A stretch of 64,000 nt of DNA from Laccaria trichodermophora (lineage: Eukaryota > Basidiomycota > Agaricomycetes > Agaricales > Hydnangiaceae): assembly GCA_018417955.1 (NCBI GenBank), contig JACTVC010000014.1, positions 310,001-374,000 of the forward strand, written 5' to 3'. Shown one piece after another: positions 25,201 to 36,701 of the stretch. The number at the start of each line of letters is the position of its first letter. The stretch's first letter is position 1. The notes under the pieces were generated by a model that saw only the letters and a program-made list of their open reading frames with translations, ran no database searches and was not told the origin of the DNA. Both the position numbers and the translations under genes were made by a program.

Positions 25201-25730
25201 TGAAGCACTAGCACCCTTCACATCGCCTCAGGAAGAGGATGTGGAAAATGCATTGTTCCAGAAGCACCCTGTGCTGTCTCAACAACAATGCTGAAAGAGC
25301 TCTGTGGTCGCAACTTGTGTTTTGCCATTCACAAAGTGCAGGATGGCGACAGGAGATTAACTTTTTTGCAAGGTAAGTGCAGTCTGGGCCTTGAATTCTT
25401 GTCTCATAAGATTCCTTTTTACAGTTGCTCCACCATCATAGACTCAATGGATTGGAAAACCTAAATACCATTGACCCTTTTCTTTGTTGTTTTTTGGTAT
25501 CATGCAACAAACCAAGTCCACGCCTATCCACAATTGTGCAAGATATTCAGAGTGTTGTGCTTTCTGTGAAATTTTTGATCTGGGTGAGCTTGTCACACAC
25601 CCCAAACATGCACATAAAAATCTCATCATCTCCTTTATAGCCCAGTCCATTTCACGTGATTGAGGGATGAGGACATGTGAGCACTGTTTAGAGTTTGGCA
25701 GAGGTATCAGTGTGAAGCAGTACTTCTCAG
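22201..25730 (+). pseudogene. block B: CpG-decayed copy of gene X and family M
   Basis: Collinear with 42,120-44,525 but on a lower identity background. Gene X starts at ATG 22466 (MVFSKPLNITSI) and breaks within a few codons. The C-terminal part (about 24,900-25,095) still shows GTSAHRGRQGVEKWT, and family M sequence lies at 25,440-25,690 on the minus strand. Differences from block C are mostly CpG changed to TpG or CpA, for example ccacgaagccatcgttc against ccacaaagccattgttc. A hAT element sits inside at 23053-24453. Non-functional. Confidence 0.65.
23053..24453. mobile_element. hAT-type element carrying a minisatellite, duplication ttggtcag
   Basis: The ends TAGTGTTTGAAAGTCCAGTC and, inverted, TAGTGTTTGGAAGTCCGGTC match. 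The 8-bp duplication ttggtcag lies at 23045-23052 and 24454-24461. Blocks A and C keep one uninterrupted copy of the site (ttggtcgg), so insertion is proven within the window. The outer parts resemble the 583-bp MITE at 16084; the extra interior (about 23,340-24,110) is a catcgttgt/gtgtgtc-type minisatellite whose open frames are not proteins. No transposase. Confidence 0.9.
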
Positions 25731-26712
25731 TCCCCCACAGAATCCTGCAGGACTGAGAGGATTCCTGCAGAACTGCACTATAATTTTGGTAATTTTGAGT
25801 TGGAGTAAAAATTCTGTCAAGTCCCCAGGAATCCTGAGGACTACATGTGCTAAACTAGATGGAAAATTCCAGCTTTAGCCCAAGGTCATGTGACTGAGAC
25901 CTTATTCTGAGAACTTTTGAAGTGATTTAATGCTAAGAATTCCTTATGATAGGCAAATTTAACCAGAGAAAAACAAGGTGTATTGAATAGAATTACATTA
26001 AGTTTATTAACTACATTTAATTTAAAGAGGGGAGAAGGATGAAAAGGGGTGAAGGGAGGGGGGAAGTGATGGAGGAAGTGGTGGGGAGATGTGGTAGTGG
26101 AGAGTGAGGGGGAGGAGAGTGAAGGAGGGGGTAGTGTGGAGAGGAAGGGGAATGATGGAGGGCTAGGGAGTGGTGGAGAGGGAGGAGAGGGGAGTAATGG
26201 AGGGAGGGAGAGTAATGGAGCTCACTCACTTGGGCTCGTTGTTGCCAGTTTCTGTTCATGGGTCATGGCTGTTGTCCATCTCCATTCATGGGTGGTCGGC
26301 CTTGCTTGTGGGTGTCCTCATGTGTGGGCAGTCGTGTCAGTGATGTGGCATGTCGTCCATGTGGTGTCGTTGTCCGTGGGTGTTCGCGCTGTTGTCCATG
26401 GGGGTTCTGTTGTTGTGGCATGCGGGCGTCTGTGTTACTGGGCTGTGGTTCGTGGGCATCGGTGCCATGTTGACTCCATGGGCAGTGGGTGTTTGTGGGC
26501 GCCGGCTCGTTGTTTGTGGGCAGTGGGTGTCGTTGACATTGGAGGGTGGGCGTGGGTGCTGGTTGGTGGGTCCCAGTTCATTGTTGGTTGGTGGGGGCTG
26601 ATGTTTGTGGGTGGTGGGTCGTTATTGTTGGGTTCCGTGGGCGTCGTCGTCCATGGGCACTCGACATTGCTGTTCGGCGGTTGTGGTTGCATGTGGGGGG
26701 GTCGTGGGAGGT
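25731..26712. repeat. repeat flank, purine tract and GTGGGC-rich minisatellite
   Basis: About 25,740-25,880 has cctgcagga/aggattcc words. About 25,930-26,030 resembles the AT-rich flank of the repeats at 21.7 and 56.9 kb. A G/A tract follows (26,029-26,230), then a long guanine- and thymine-rich region built of gtgggc, gttgtcc and catgg words (26,240-26,710). The long open frame here (V, G, W and C rich) follows from that composition. No gene. Confidence 0.5.
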
Positions 26713-28680
26713 CTTTACCTTCCCCGGGTTATTCCATATGGAATCCATGGATAATTCCATATGGAATCCATGGAATCAATGTTGGCTGAGGACCCAGCCA
26801 TTTCCTTATTCCATAGACCTCATGGATTCCATATGGAATGACCATGGAATGGTCATGGAATGATTAATTCCATATGGATTCCAACACCACTCCATATGGA
26901 TTCCATTGGATTCCACATGGAATGCAGGCATATCCACCTTGGATTCCATGGAGCAGTCCACATGGATTCCATGGAGCAGTCCATTATACCATTAGAATAC
27001 AGTATTTATAGTGTCCTTACTATATTTAAGTAAAAATAGAAATTTTACATCTACAGGAATTGAACTCTCGACCTCATCAATATTAGCAGTGCTCAAACCA
27101 ACTGAGCCACAAAGGCATTATTATATGGTAAAGTAAAGGTATGTATATACCGCCTTTTGTCATGTGGCGTCTCAAATGTGACACAATGCGTTGCCAATGC
27201 CACGTTGTTTCTTCCTTCCACCACCATCACCATCCACCCCACTGTTTCAAGCCATGATGACTGCCTGCAACATCGACGTCGACCATGACCACAACGACAA
27301 CCACACTGACGACGACGACCATGCTGATGATGCACGACGACATGCAACGTCGTCAACAACAACCCTGCCATTGCAAGAGCCACACGACGTGGCAACACCA
27401 CGTCACATGGATGGGAGGCGACGACGATGACGCGGAACATCAATGGACATTCCACCTCGACTGCAGCCCAGGTAAGTGGACTGGGTAACCCCTCCCAGTC
27501 CACCTTTTGACAACAACAAACCAGGTACCACAACACACGGATGGGAGGCAACAACGATGACGCAGGGACGTTCCGACACGACAACTGAGGAGCCCGCCCA
27601 CCCACAAACAACACACACGGCCCCATGCGACCCCCACTGCCCACAAGCGCCCATGAAAAGAAATGAGCACGCAGACACGACAACAACAGCATGACACCGA
27701 GGACAGTGCCACATCACGCCGCAACCACAAACACCCACCAACGTCAACGCCCGCCCACGACATGACAACGACAAAATCCACCCACCCACAAACAATGCCC
27801 ACTGCCCCACACGACCCCACCGCCCACGAACGCCTGCCCACGACAATGACTGCCCACGAGCGCCCACAACATGACAACGAACGCCCATGAACGCCCATGC
27901 ACAACAACGAAAACCCATGAGCGCAATGCCAATGCCAATGCGAAGATGAATGAAACGGCAACCCACCCCCACGGATGCCAATACAGCCCACCACCCATGA
28001 CTGACGACGACACACAGAGGATTCCACTCGCATCAACGGAAATGGGCAACGATGAGCCCAGGTGAGCTCCCCCTCCCTCCATCATTCCTCACCACCACCC
28101 TTCCATCATCCCCCCTCTCTCCCTCTGTTGCTCCCCCTCCCATTTCTCCCCCTCCCTCCATTGCTCCCCCTCCCATTGCTCCCCCTCCATCCATTCCCAC
28201 CTCACCCTTCACCACTCCCTCCCTTCACCACTCCCTCCCTTCACCACTCCCTCTCTCCTCCATCACTCCTTCCCCCTCCCTCCCCCCTCACTCTCTACTA
28301 CATTATCCCCCCTCCATCACTTCCCCCTGTCTTCCCCCCTCCCTTAAATATTGAGAATAGTAAAAATAAATTGTGTAGTCTATTTAATACATTTCAATTT
28401 TTCCTGCTCAACTTAGAATCATTTCATAAAGTCATTCCATGTGGAATTCATATGGAATCCATATGGACTCCATATGGATTCCACCCTTAAAATGGTATAG
28501 AACACATAGAATAGAGTATGGATTCCATCTGAAAAAAGTATGGAATCCATCTGGAGGAAGTATGGAATCCATCAGCCATTCCATGGAATCCATCCCCCAT
28601 TCCATGGAATCCATCTGGAATTTCTGCAGTCCACCCCCCATTCCATGGATTCCACATGGAATAACCTGGGGAGGGTAAAG
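26713..28680. mobile_element. repeat element with ATTCCATATGGAATCCATGG-rich inverted ends
   Basis: The left end CTTTACCTTCCCCGGGTTAT and the inverted right end CTTTACCCTCCCCAGGTTAT match. Behind each lie 200-260 bp made of ttccatatggaatccatgg-like near-palindromes (26,735-26,990 and 28,430-28,660). The interior has a tRNA-like segment, a cgacgac/cccac-rich stretch (27,230-28,020) and a C/T tract (28,060-28,350). No target duplication is clear. It could be one element or two related insertions in opposite orientation. Confidence 0.5.
27045..27118 (-). other. tRNA-like sequence with decayed B box
   Basis: Read on the minus strand, TGGCTCAGTTGG fits a Pol III A box and the D-stem GCTC/GAGC pairs. 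The B box reads GAGTTCAATTCC, which is GGTTCGANTCC with its CpG changed to CpA. The acceptor ends do not pair, so this is not a working tRNA; a SINE head or tRNA pseudogene is more likely. Confidence 0.5.
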
Positions 28681-29960
28681 TATTGGTCATTGAGCCCCAT
28701 CACACATCGCTGAGCCCCCCATTGCGCGTCGTCGAGCTCCATTGTGCTTCTTTGAACCCTGTTGTGTGTGGTCAAGCCTCGTCGTGCACCGTTGAGACCC
28801 ATTGTGCATCGTTGAACCCCGTTGTGCATGTGTTGTGTGTCGTTGAGCCCAGCCATGCATTGTCGAGCTCTGTCATGGGTCATGGAGCCCCCGCCATGTG
28901 TCATTGAACCCAGTTGATCATTGTGGAGCCCAGTTGATCATCGTGGAGCCCTGTTGTCTGTCGTCTGTTATCCGTTGTGAACGTAGATGGGCTGTTACTG
29001 AGGTTAGTGGTGGTCATGTGAAGCCTAATGTGGCCATCGATTTCAGTGGTAGATGTAGGGCACCATGTCGCCATGGAGAAAGGTGGTGGTTGACAGAGGG
29101 CCTGGGCATGACGTGGCCATCAAGCTGGTGGTGGTCAATATAACGTGTGGCATGATGTGCCTGTGGTTGAGCTTGGTGGTGGTTGCTGCAGCTGCTGGAT
29201 GTCGTCCACGTCCACACCTGGCTGATGATGTGTGGATGGTGGGGGGGTTGTCTCCGTTTGCTCATGGATGGTAGAGTGGGCACTTGTGGAGGTTGGCAGG
29301 AAGTCATGGTGGGTGCTCGTCACCTTTCGTCGATGGTGGTCGTGGTGGTTGTCGGTGGCATTGCTGGCATTGAGGTTGTCGTGTGGTGGGCACTTGTCGC
29401 CTTTCGTTGATGGTGTGTGTGGTGGTTGCTGGCAGTGTCACTGGTATTGACGTTGTCGTCCTGGGTGGTGATGTGGCGATCGATGGGTGGTGGTGACATG
29501 GCAACCAATGGGCAGTGTGGGCTGTTGACATTGTTTGAAACCACGCCCACTGCTGGCCCATTGGGCACTCACGATGGGCTCAATGATGGCAGGCGAGGTG
29601 AAGAGAGGGTGTGTGATGGTAAAGAGGAAAGATGTGACATGTGACACAGTACCATCGCCATGCACATTCCCTACATCAACAAATTAATTACTTACATTTG
29701 TATTAATCAATATAAACCTAATTAATAAATACTCCAGGGACCGGATTCCAGTTGCATTCCGTTCCTGTGCATTCTGGGGAACATTCCGGTGCCAATTCTG
29801 GAATGAATTTATTCCACTGGAATTTGTGACCCCCGGAATTGTAATTTTGGCTGATGTCTCTGCCAAATTTTATTCCTCCAGAATCCACCGGAATCCGCCA
29901 GAATGACTGGAATCCAGCAGGAATATGTAGGGCATCACTAAGACCTCCAGGAAGTTCTCA
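28681..29960. repeat. GTTGAGCCC/GTGGTGG minisatellites and a ggaatcc-rich segment
   Basis: About 28,690-28,980 is a loose tandem of about 20-bp words of the type ttgagcccngttgtgcat. About 29,000-29,600 is gtggtggt-rich. About 29,700-29,940 is AT-rich, then dense in attcc/ggaat motifs and ends gtagggcatcacta. The segment ending at about 34,336 (gtggggcactaca) looks related. No gene. Confidence 0.5.
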
Positions 29961-30834
29961 ATGTTTTGATGGATTGTGAGTTTAAAATACAAAAGGGTAT
30001 GAGTCCAGAGGCTAACATTACTATGGTCTGCCTGTCAGAGATGCATCAGACAGTCAACTGTTGTTTATCCATCACATGAGGGCCACATTCACCCTCATGC
30101 AAGTGGTTGTTCGTGTTGTGACTGATACATCAAATGTGAATTTACGGCCAAGGATTGCCCCCTGTACCTGTGAAACGGACAGTCAGGAGTTCACATACCA
30201 TTGGGAATACCTTCATGTGTTTTACAAGTGATTGGAAGATGTATCTGCAGTATCGAAAGTATCCAGAAGTTACAAATTGAAATACCAAAGGCTGTGAGCC
30301 CAATGGCTTCATTTCCATCTGTGACATGATGGCCATAACATCTGTACAAGGCTTGGAATTTACAGCTGTCAATTTATCAGGAAACTGTGATGAGTTTCTG
30401 GTTGAAATTTCAATGCCATGCAGCCCAACATTTGGCTATGCTGTATATTATACTTTGGGTATCTATGGTACCATTGGTTGTAGCAATAATTATGTCTGTT
30501 GTATACCCATTGGGCCATGCATTGAGACTATATGGAATGTAAGGCATGGGTCCCAGTTATGGATCCATAGTGTCAATGTGCATTGGGCCCATTGGGGTAC
30601 CTATGACTTATTGGGACAATTGCCAATTTGTATTGTTATGGTACTATAGTGTCATCTATGTATACTTGTGAGTGCCTGTCACAATTGATGTTGCTGGATT
30701 CCACATAGACAATGTCCAAAATTCTGTGGATTCTGAGTGTCATTACAACAGAGTCTAATCTACAATAAAATGTATTAACTGAGAAGAATCACTGACCCAT
30801 TGTCCAAATTTTAGTAATTTTCCACTATTTTGAT
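29961..30834. other. unassigned, transposon-like, no gene seen
   Basis: AT-rich, CpG-poor sequence. Short phrases such as DMMAITSVQGLEFTAVNLSG (from about 30,323) look protein-like but are not recognised. It lies directly upstream of a helicase fragment and may belong to the same dead element. Confidence 0.3.
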
Positions 30835-31187
30835 GTGTGGTCCATTCTTTTCGCATGCCAGTGTATCAGCAAAGTGGAAGATGTCATATGGTCACCAGGC
30901 TGCAGTCGTTCAGAGCAACCACTTGCCATTCTTGTGTCATGCAAGACCTATTCTGGGCTGATGTTGTGGCACACCAAACCTCAACCAGACTTCCCTGACA
31001 GCATACCCATCATTCTGATTACATCCTTGAAGATGACCTTTGAACATCAGGGGAAGACAATGTCATGCACACAGCTTCCATTGCAACTAGCATGGGCAGT
31101 GGCTGCACAAGTTGCAAGGTCTCACACTTGAGAAAATCAAGTTGGGTCTTGGTAAAACAGAGTTCTCAACTGGCCTTACCTTCATTG
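30835..31187 (+). mobile_element. PIF1/Helitron-type helicase C-terminal fragment
   Basis: About 110 codons of the C-terminal part of a PIF1-family helicase of the kind carried by Helitrons. The first frame shows VEDVIWSPG (from about 30,859) and TQLPLQLAWAV (about 31,072-31,104). After a frameshift another frame continues LHKLQGLTLEKIKLGLGKTE (about 31,112-31,170) and TGLTFIA, which matches the family's conserved block (usually TIHKSQGLTL). It is cut off on the right by a hAT MITE at 31189. Dead. Confidence 0.75.
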
Positions 31188-31188
31188 C

Positions 31189-31840
31189 TAGTGTTTAAAG
31201 GTTCAGTCCATGGGACTGCAAAAACCCGGTGGACTGGACTGGACTGGACCATGGACTGGTCTTTTTTCGGTTGCAGTTGCCCCAATTTGGGGTTGGTCCA
31301 GTTGCCAGTTGCCTCATTTCAAAAATCTTTTAAAACTGCTTAAAGACTGGTTTTAATTGGTTGCAACTGGTTAAGCGGTCATGTGTGTTACATAGCCTTG
31401 TAGCCATGTTCATTACCTTTAATTGGGTTTCTAGTTCATTAAAAATGGTTAAGAACTGAGAAAGATATAACCAAATCCATATTTTACACAAGTCTCTAGG
31501 AGATGTAATTCAGTTTCAGTCATAACTATGTCAAATCTTTATTAAATTTCTTAAAAATTGGTAGAATGATGGGTATTTACATGTTTTACTATGCTATATA
31601 ACCCATTTATTTTTTGGAGTAATAAAAGTTTAGATACAAATGGTTTATATTGGTATAATGAATTATACACAAAAAAACCGGTCTGGATCAGTCTGAACCG
31701 GTCCCATAGACAGAAAAAGACTGGTCCTAGGTGGCTCGTTTCAGTTCCCTCAATATCTGGGTCAGTCCTGGATCAGTTGCAGTCCATGGTTGTGCATTTT
31801 CGGGGCAAAAAACCAGACTGAACTGAACCTTTAAACACTA
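31189..31840. mobile_element. hAT-type MITE, duplication ttcattgc/ttcgttgc
   Basis: The ends TAGTGTTTAAAGGTTCAGTC and, inverted, TAGTGTTTAAAGGTTCAGTT match. The flanks ttcattgc (31181-31188) and ttcgttgc (31841-31848) are an 8-bp duplication with one difference, a CpG changed to CpA. A second, left-truncated copy lies at about 35,940-36,621. Non-coding. Confidence 0.88.
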
Positions 31841-31964
31841 TTCGTTGCGCTATCTCGTGTGAAAAGCATGGCAGGTATACTGATTGTAGATAAACTTGAC
31901 TATTCTCAAGTCCAGAAACTAGGTGGTAAACACTTACAACACTACTTAGTTGACACTGCACATA

Positions 31965-33547
31965 CACCACCTGATCAAAAGTAATGTCACATCATTTTTT
32001 GGACAAAGTTGGTGCTATAACACAAGAACCAAACATTTTAAGAACTAACCTCTGGTGTATAAAACATAGCTAAGGAGGTGTAGATTGTACATACCAAGTT
32101 TGGGAGTGAACAAATAAAAACTCAGGATAAGGAAGGGCATTGACTGTGACAACTTCCAAAAATGGGATGTAACAAAATGGAAATTCTGAATGACTGCAAC
32201 CTACTGAAAGCAATTCACCATTTGAAGAAGAGATATTTCATAAACTGGATCTTCCTGCTGCTATTATGAACTTCATAAAGTCCTTGGGCCAGAAAATTTT
32301 ATGTCCTCCCTAAAAGGTAAATTTGAACTTGTTCTCCACTTTATGTATTTTTCCTCAATATGTTTGTCAGGATGAGGCAAATTAACTCCCTATTTATGTT
32401 TGTAGTGTGTATAATACAAAAGGTAGGTAGAAATGTTAAAATGAACATTGCATGATGTCTGTAGAACTTAATTTCCAGAGTTTTTCTGAAAGTAAACAAG
32501 CATCTACAACATTGGTCCTTCTTTTCTGCAAGAAGAAAAAATGCTACCCTCCTTTTGAGTTAATCTATTGAGACTCAGGATGTCCTTTAAACAACATCTG
32601 AAGTATAATATGATAGCAAATAAATTTACACTGGGTATAACTTGAAAAGTCCCCAACAAAAGTACATTTTGCATAGAGCAATCGTCCTGGACCAATCCTT
32701 GACATGTTTCTTGGTGAATTGGGGCTGAAAATATTTCCAAGGCACTTCTCATACTTAGAAACACCACCTCAAAGAAATAAACAGAGGTCCTATTTATACA
32801 AGGATTTAAGACCCCCAGACCTTTCTAGGCCAGATTTAGACATCCCTCTGTCATGCTTTAGTGAGCTTTGCAGGCCATATGAGAAGCATCTGTGTCCAAA
32901 ACTCAAAAGATAGGTAGAAACACTTACCATTGACAGTTCAAATCAACTATATTGACTGTAACCCTTTGGAAGTAGGTTTTCTGGGAATGATAATGATGAT
33001 ACATTTCTTAATTTTCACACTTTGTTGAGTTTAAATAATGATTGCATGCTCAAATCTTGTGAATGGGGTCAGATAAGACTATGTAACAGTAATAATTATG
33101 TATCCGTACAATACTATGACAATAGATGCCTTCTGCTGTCAATAGAAACTTTTTTAGCTGGAATGGGCAAGGAGGGCAATAAATTTGTATTTACCTTTTA
33201 GAATAGAATATACAAGCTTATAGCATAGATACTTGAGGGAGCTCATAACAATAGCAGGGAGATCCAGTGCACAAAATATCTCTTCTTCAAGTGGTGAATT
33301 GCTTTCAGTAGGTTGCAGTCATTCAGAATTTCCATTTTGTTACATCCCATTTTTGGAAGTTGTCACAGTCAATGCCCTTCCTTATCCTGAGTTTTTATTT
33401 GTTCACCCCCAAACTTGGTATGTACAATCTACACCTCCTTAGCTATGTTTCATATACCAGAGGTTAGTTCTTAAAATGTTTGGTTCTTGTGTTATAGCAC
33501 CAACTTTGTCCAAAAAATGATGTGACATTACTTTTGATCAGGTAGTG
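31965..33547. mobile_element. Tc1/mariner-like element with long inverted arms
   Basis: Inverted arms of about 275-285 bp (31965 to about 32,245, and about 33,272 to 33547) start CACCACCTGATCAAAAGTAA and CACTACCTGATCAAAAGTAA, each next to a TA. This is the Tc1/mariner pattern. The roughly 1-kb centre has no recognisable transposase; the open frame at 32504-32767 (minus) is not assigned. Confidence 0.85.
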
Positions 33548-33589
33548 TAGATACAGAAATTACTAGTTACTCTTGTCTGAATTGCGTGA

Positions 33590-34148
33590 ATTACTCTGAG
33601 TGCAGTGCAAGCCTTACCTGCAGGACTTGTGGATATTTATATCTGTATTGATAAAGGCTGTCAAGTACTTGCAACTGCAGTAGCAAATGGAAGTTGGGAG
33701 ATTTGGAAGAAACTACTCAATTTATTGTGGATGCCTATCACTACATCAATCATTGAGTAGCAGACTTCCTATGCTGGAAATATTGTAATTCTTCACCTGG
33801 TGATGGGTCTGCTCCAAATCTGGTAGTCATAGCACATGATAAGAATGGAAGACCATATGTAAAGCAGGCATTCAACACACAGGTATTTATTTATGTATCT
33901 TCCTTTCAAGTTTGAGCTTGATACTAAAAATATTCTAGGTTTGTGAACAACTCAATGCATGGCTTGGTGGCTATCAATCAATTCTCAAACATATGACACC
34001 AGGAAATTTTAACTGGTTCATACACACCATGTTATTCTACCACACAAAGTATGTTCTCCACAAACAGCAGATGAAGAAATTAGAAGAAGGTGAGGAGGAG
34101 GATAACTTGGGTTTGGATGAAGAAGTCCAGGATGATGAGGATAACTAA
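33590..34148 (+). mobile_element. CxC5-like protein fragment of a KDZ transposon
   Basis: Resembles the C-terminal half of the cysteine-cluster proteins that accompany KDZ (Kyakuja/Dileera/Zisupton) transposases in mushrooms. From about 33,740 it reads IVDAYHYINH, stop, VADFLCWKYCNSSPGDG, then PNLVVIAHDKNGRPYVKQAF. An intron with GTATTT donor and TTCTAG acceptor (about 33,883-33,939) precedes VCEQLNAWLGGYQSILKHMT and an acidic tail. The internal stop is TGA where the family has arginine, and WKYCN replaces an expected R, both explained by CpG decay. Only a fragment remains. The call rests on remembered family words. Confidence 0.65.
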
Positions 34149-35294
34149 ATAACAGTAAGAAGAAGTGTATATTATTATTAGTGTAAGAGAAGTAGGCAGA
34201 AGTGTATATTAGTGTAAATTCACCAGATTCCATTTCCATTCCTGTGGATTCCAGTCCCATTCCTGTGGAGTCCTGCAGATTCCTGCAGATTCCTGTGGAT
34301 TCCTGTGGATTCCTGCAGGAATGGGTGGGGCACTACAAAGTACTGGAAACCATTGCCACCAAAAAATCCCTCAAAAGCAAGTTGGGATATAAGGATGAAA
34401 ACATCCTTAAACTTCACATCATCGTCACCACTGCTATCACTGCTGCCATTCAACATGACATCCTGGACACAATTAGGGAATATGTCAAACTCCCTGCTGT
34501 CCCCAACTACATCCTGAGCCACTTCACAGGAAAGGGGATCATACAATATTTTGAGAAGTTTGATGCCAAGATCCATGCCTACAGGAAAAAGTTCCTAACT
34601 TCCCCTTGCATCACTGCCTTCCATCCTTATTGATGCACTCCTACTCACCACTGCTCAAAGGACATACTACTCCCAAATGCAAGATGAAGAAAGAAGCTGA
34701 CAGAGCATGGGAGAAAGAAAAACAGATGAACGTCATGGGATATAAGTTATGGGGATATGACACAAAGACTGGAGAACAGATGTGGAAGAACAAAGTCTAT
34801 GATTGGGCAGGAGTACCGGTCATCCCAAATGAAGACTGGAACATCCCCAGGGACAAACCAGAAGTCATCAACTTGACCTCTCCCTCTCCACCTACTTCGC
34901 CATCAATGCCACCCTTGACTTCTCCAACTCCACCATCATCCCCTCTTTATTGTCCTTACTCTCCTATAACTCATCCAACCCTCTTCTCAACTTTGAAGAT
35001 TTGGTCAGCAACTTCAATTCCATCACGTCTTCTTCATCTGGCAATATCGGTGATCTTGAAGTGTAAATGGGGAGTAATGTTACAAACTCTTTTTCTCAAT
35101 ATATACAAACACATGCAGACACTTACATATTCCTAAGACATATCGAGACCATACTGGACAGCTCTAGATACGCATTCCAGGCCTCATTTCTTTTATTGTA
35201 TGACTTTCTTATAATTGTATGATTTCTTACTATCATATGATTACACATGTACCACTTTCATATCAGACCACTTTATATTGTACCACCTTTTAGA
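34149..35294 (+). other. two adjoining unrecognised open frames behind a ggattcc repeat
   Basis: A cctgtggattcc/cctgcaggaatgg repeat fills about 34,215-34,336. The frame 34202-34633 then gives a plausible helical peptide (KSKLGYKDENILKLHII, PNYILSHFTGKGIIQYFEKF). The overlapping frame 34606-35136 continues with MNVMGYKLWGYDTKTGEQMW, then a serine/proline-rich stretch. The two may be one broken gene. No family is recognised. Behind it, 35,137-35,294 is AT-rich with nothing seen. Confidence 0.4.
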
Positions 35295-35685
35295 CACTGG
35301 ACACATGATAAGATATTTTGTGTTGGAATACTGTAAAAATATCTTTTGAAAGTTTCTTATTTTTTCCTCTTTTCTAGCAAGAAATATTCAACACATCTTC
35401 AAAGATTGTTTTTGATGAATGAAGGTCAAATATTGCTGAGATATGTTAAAAACATGTTAAATCCATTGAGTTAAGTATTTAGACAATTCAAATTGACCCT
35501 ATATCTTTCAAGTAAGTTTCTATATGTTTTTAACATGTTTCATAAGTATTTGGTCTTCATTCATTGAAAACAATCTTTGTAGATGTATTACATGTTTCTT
35601 ACCAGAAAACAGAAAAAAAATAAGGAACTTTCAAAAGATATTTTTAGAGTATATCAGCACAAATTATCTTGTCATGTGTCCAGTG
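35295..35685. mobile_element. fold-back MITE with CACTGG ends and 3-bp duplication aga
   Basis: Both ends read CACTGGACACATGA and the flanking triplet is aga on each side (35292-35294, 35686-35688). A CACT start and a 3-bp duplication fit the CACTA group, to which Plavaka belongs. Most of the element is two inverted arms (about 35,295-35,460 and 35,515-35,685) that share tatcttttgaaagtt and gattgttttnaatgaatgaa. No coding capacity. Confidence 0.75.
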
Positions 35686-36621
35686 AGATATTGTACAATA
35701 TTCTTTTCCTTTTTTTAGTATTTAAGTAGCACTACTTTCGCTTGTATACAGTAGCTTGAACCTAGGCAATCAAAGCTTAGTTCAACCCTCAGTCAGACCC
35801 TCAGAACCTAGATCACCCTTGAACTCTATAGTCTTTTGACTTAGAGCCTCTTTTGAAACTTTGAAGAATTGGGGGAACATAGCAGAATGAATGATTGAAC
35901 TTGAAGCTTAACATAACTGCCTGTCACACTGAACAACCATAACATTGGTTTTGATCAGTTGCAGCCAGTTAAACAGTCACATGCATTACATACCCTTGTA
36001 ACCATGTTTACTACCTTTAATTGGGTTTTTGGTTCATCAAAAACAGTTTTAATTAAAAACTGAGAAAGATATAACCAAATCCATTGTGTTATAAATATTT
36101 GTTTGTAAAACTTGTACCAGGATGACTTTAATTTTAATTCACTCAAATTTTCATCATTTTGCTTGATTTAATTTTTAGATATTGAAATGATAAGTATGAA
36201 AATATGCTCACAATGTATCAATGTATGGTATGCATCAAATAATTTACAGTTGCCACTTTAAAGTTTGCCTGAGTCTTTAGAAGATGTAATTCAGTTTCAG
36301 TCATAGCTATGTCAAATCTTCATTGAATCTCTTACAACTGGGTAGAATGATAGATATTTATGTGCTTTACTATGTTATATAACCCATTTAGTTTTCAGAG
36401 CAATAATGGTTGAGATATAAATATTTTATACTGCTATGACAAATTATATGCAAAAAATGCAGTCTGGATTGATCTGAACCAGTTCCATGGACTGCACAAA
36501 ACTGGTCCTAGATGGTTCAGTTTGGTTCCCTCAATATCTGAGTCAGTCCTAGACCAGTTGCAGTCCATGGTTGCACATTTTAGGGGCAAAAAACCAGACT
36601 GAACTGAACCTTTAAACACTA
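35686..36621. mobile_element. left-truncated hAT MITE and flank
   Basis: From about 35,940 to 36,621 the sequence matches the MITE at 31189-31840 in the same orientation (shared cctttaattgggttt and aaagatataaccaaatccat) and ends in the same terminus, ...cctttaaacacta at 36621. The left terminus is missing. The part 35,686-35,940 is AT-rich and unassigned. Confidence 0.7.
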
Positions 36622-36701
36622 CTCCAAGTTGTCACATCTGCCTTATTCACTATCAAAAGCTTTGCAATTGCCTTATACTCTGATGCTGCCTAAAGTGCAT
36701 A
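36622..36701 (-). pseudogene. severed ankyrin unit of NLR3
   Basis: Minus-strand sequence ALxAASEYKAIAKLLIVNKA, followed by DV, is a typical NLR ankyrin unit with one stop (TAG in place of CAG). It lies exactly on the far side of the pogo element from NLR3. Removing the element and one TA joins the frame (GEHRY then AL). It shows that the NLR3 array was once longer; further units are lost beyond the truncated MITE. Confidence 0.85.

Noticed and set aside
26091..26789. 232-codon frame rich in V, G, W and C
   Set aside because: Simple-sequence region without stops by composition; no domain and no conserved copy.
27045..27118. Functional tRNA gene
   Set aside because: The D-arm and boxes look right, but the acceptor stem does not pair and the B box has lost its CpG.
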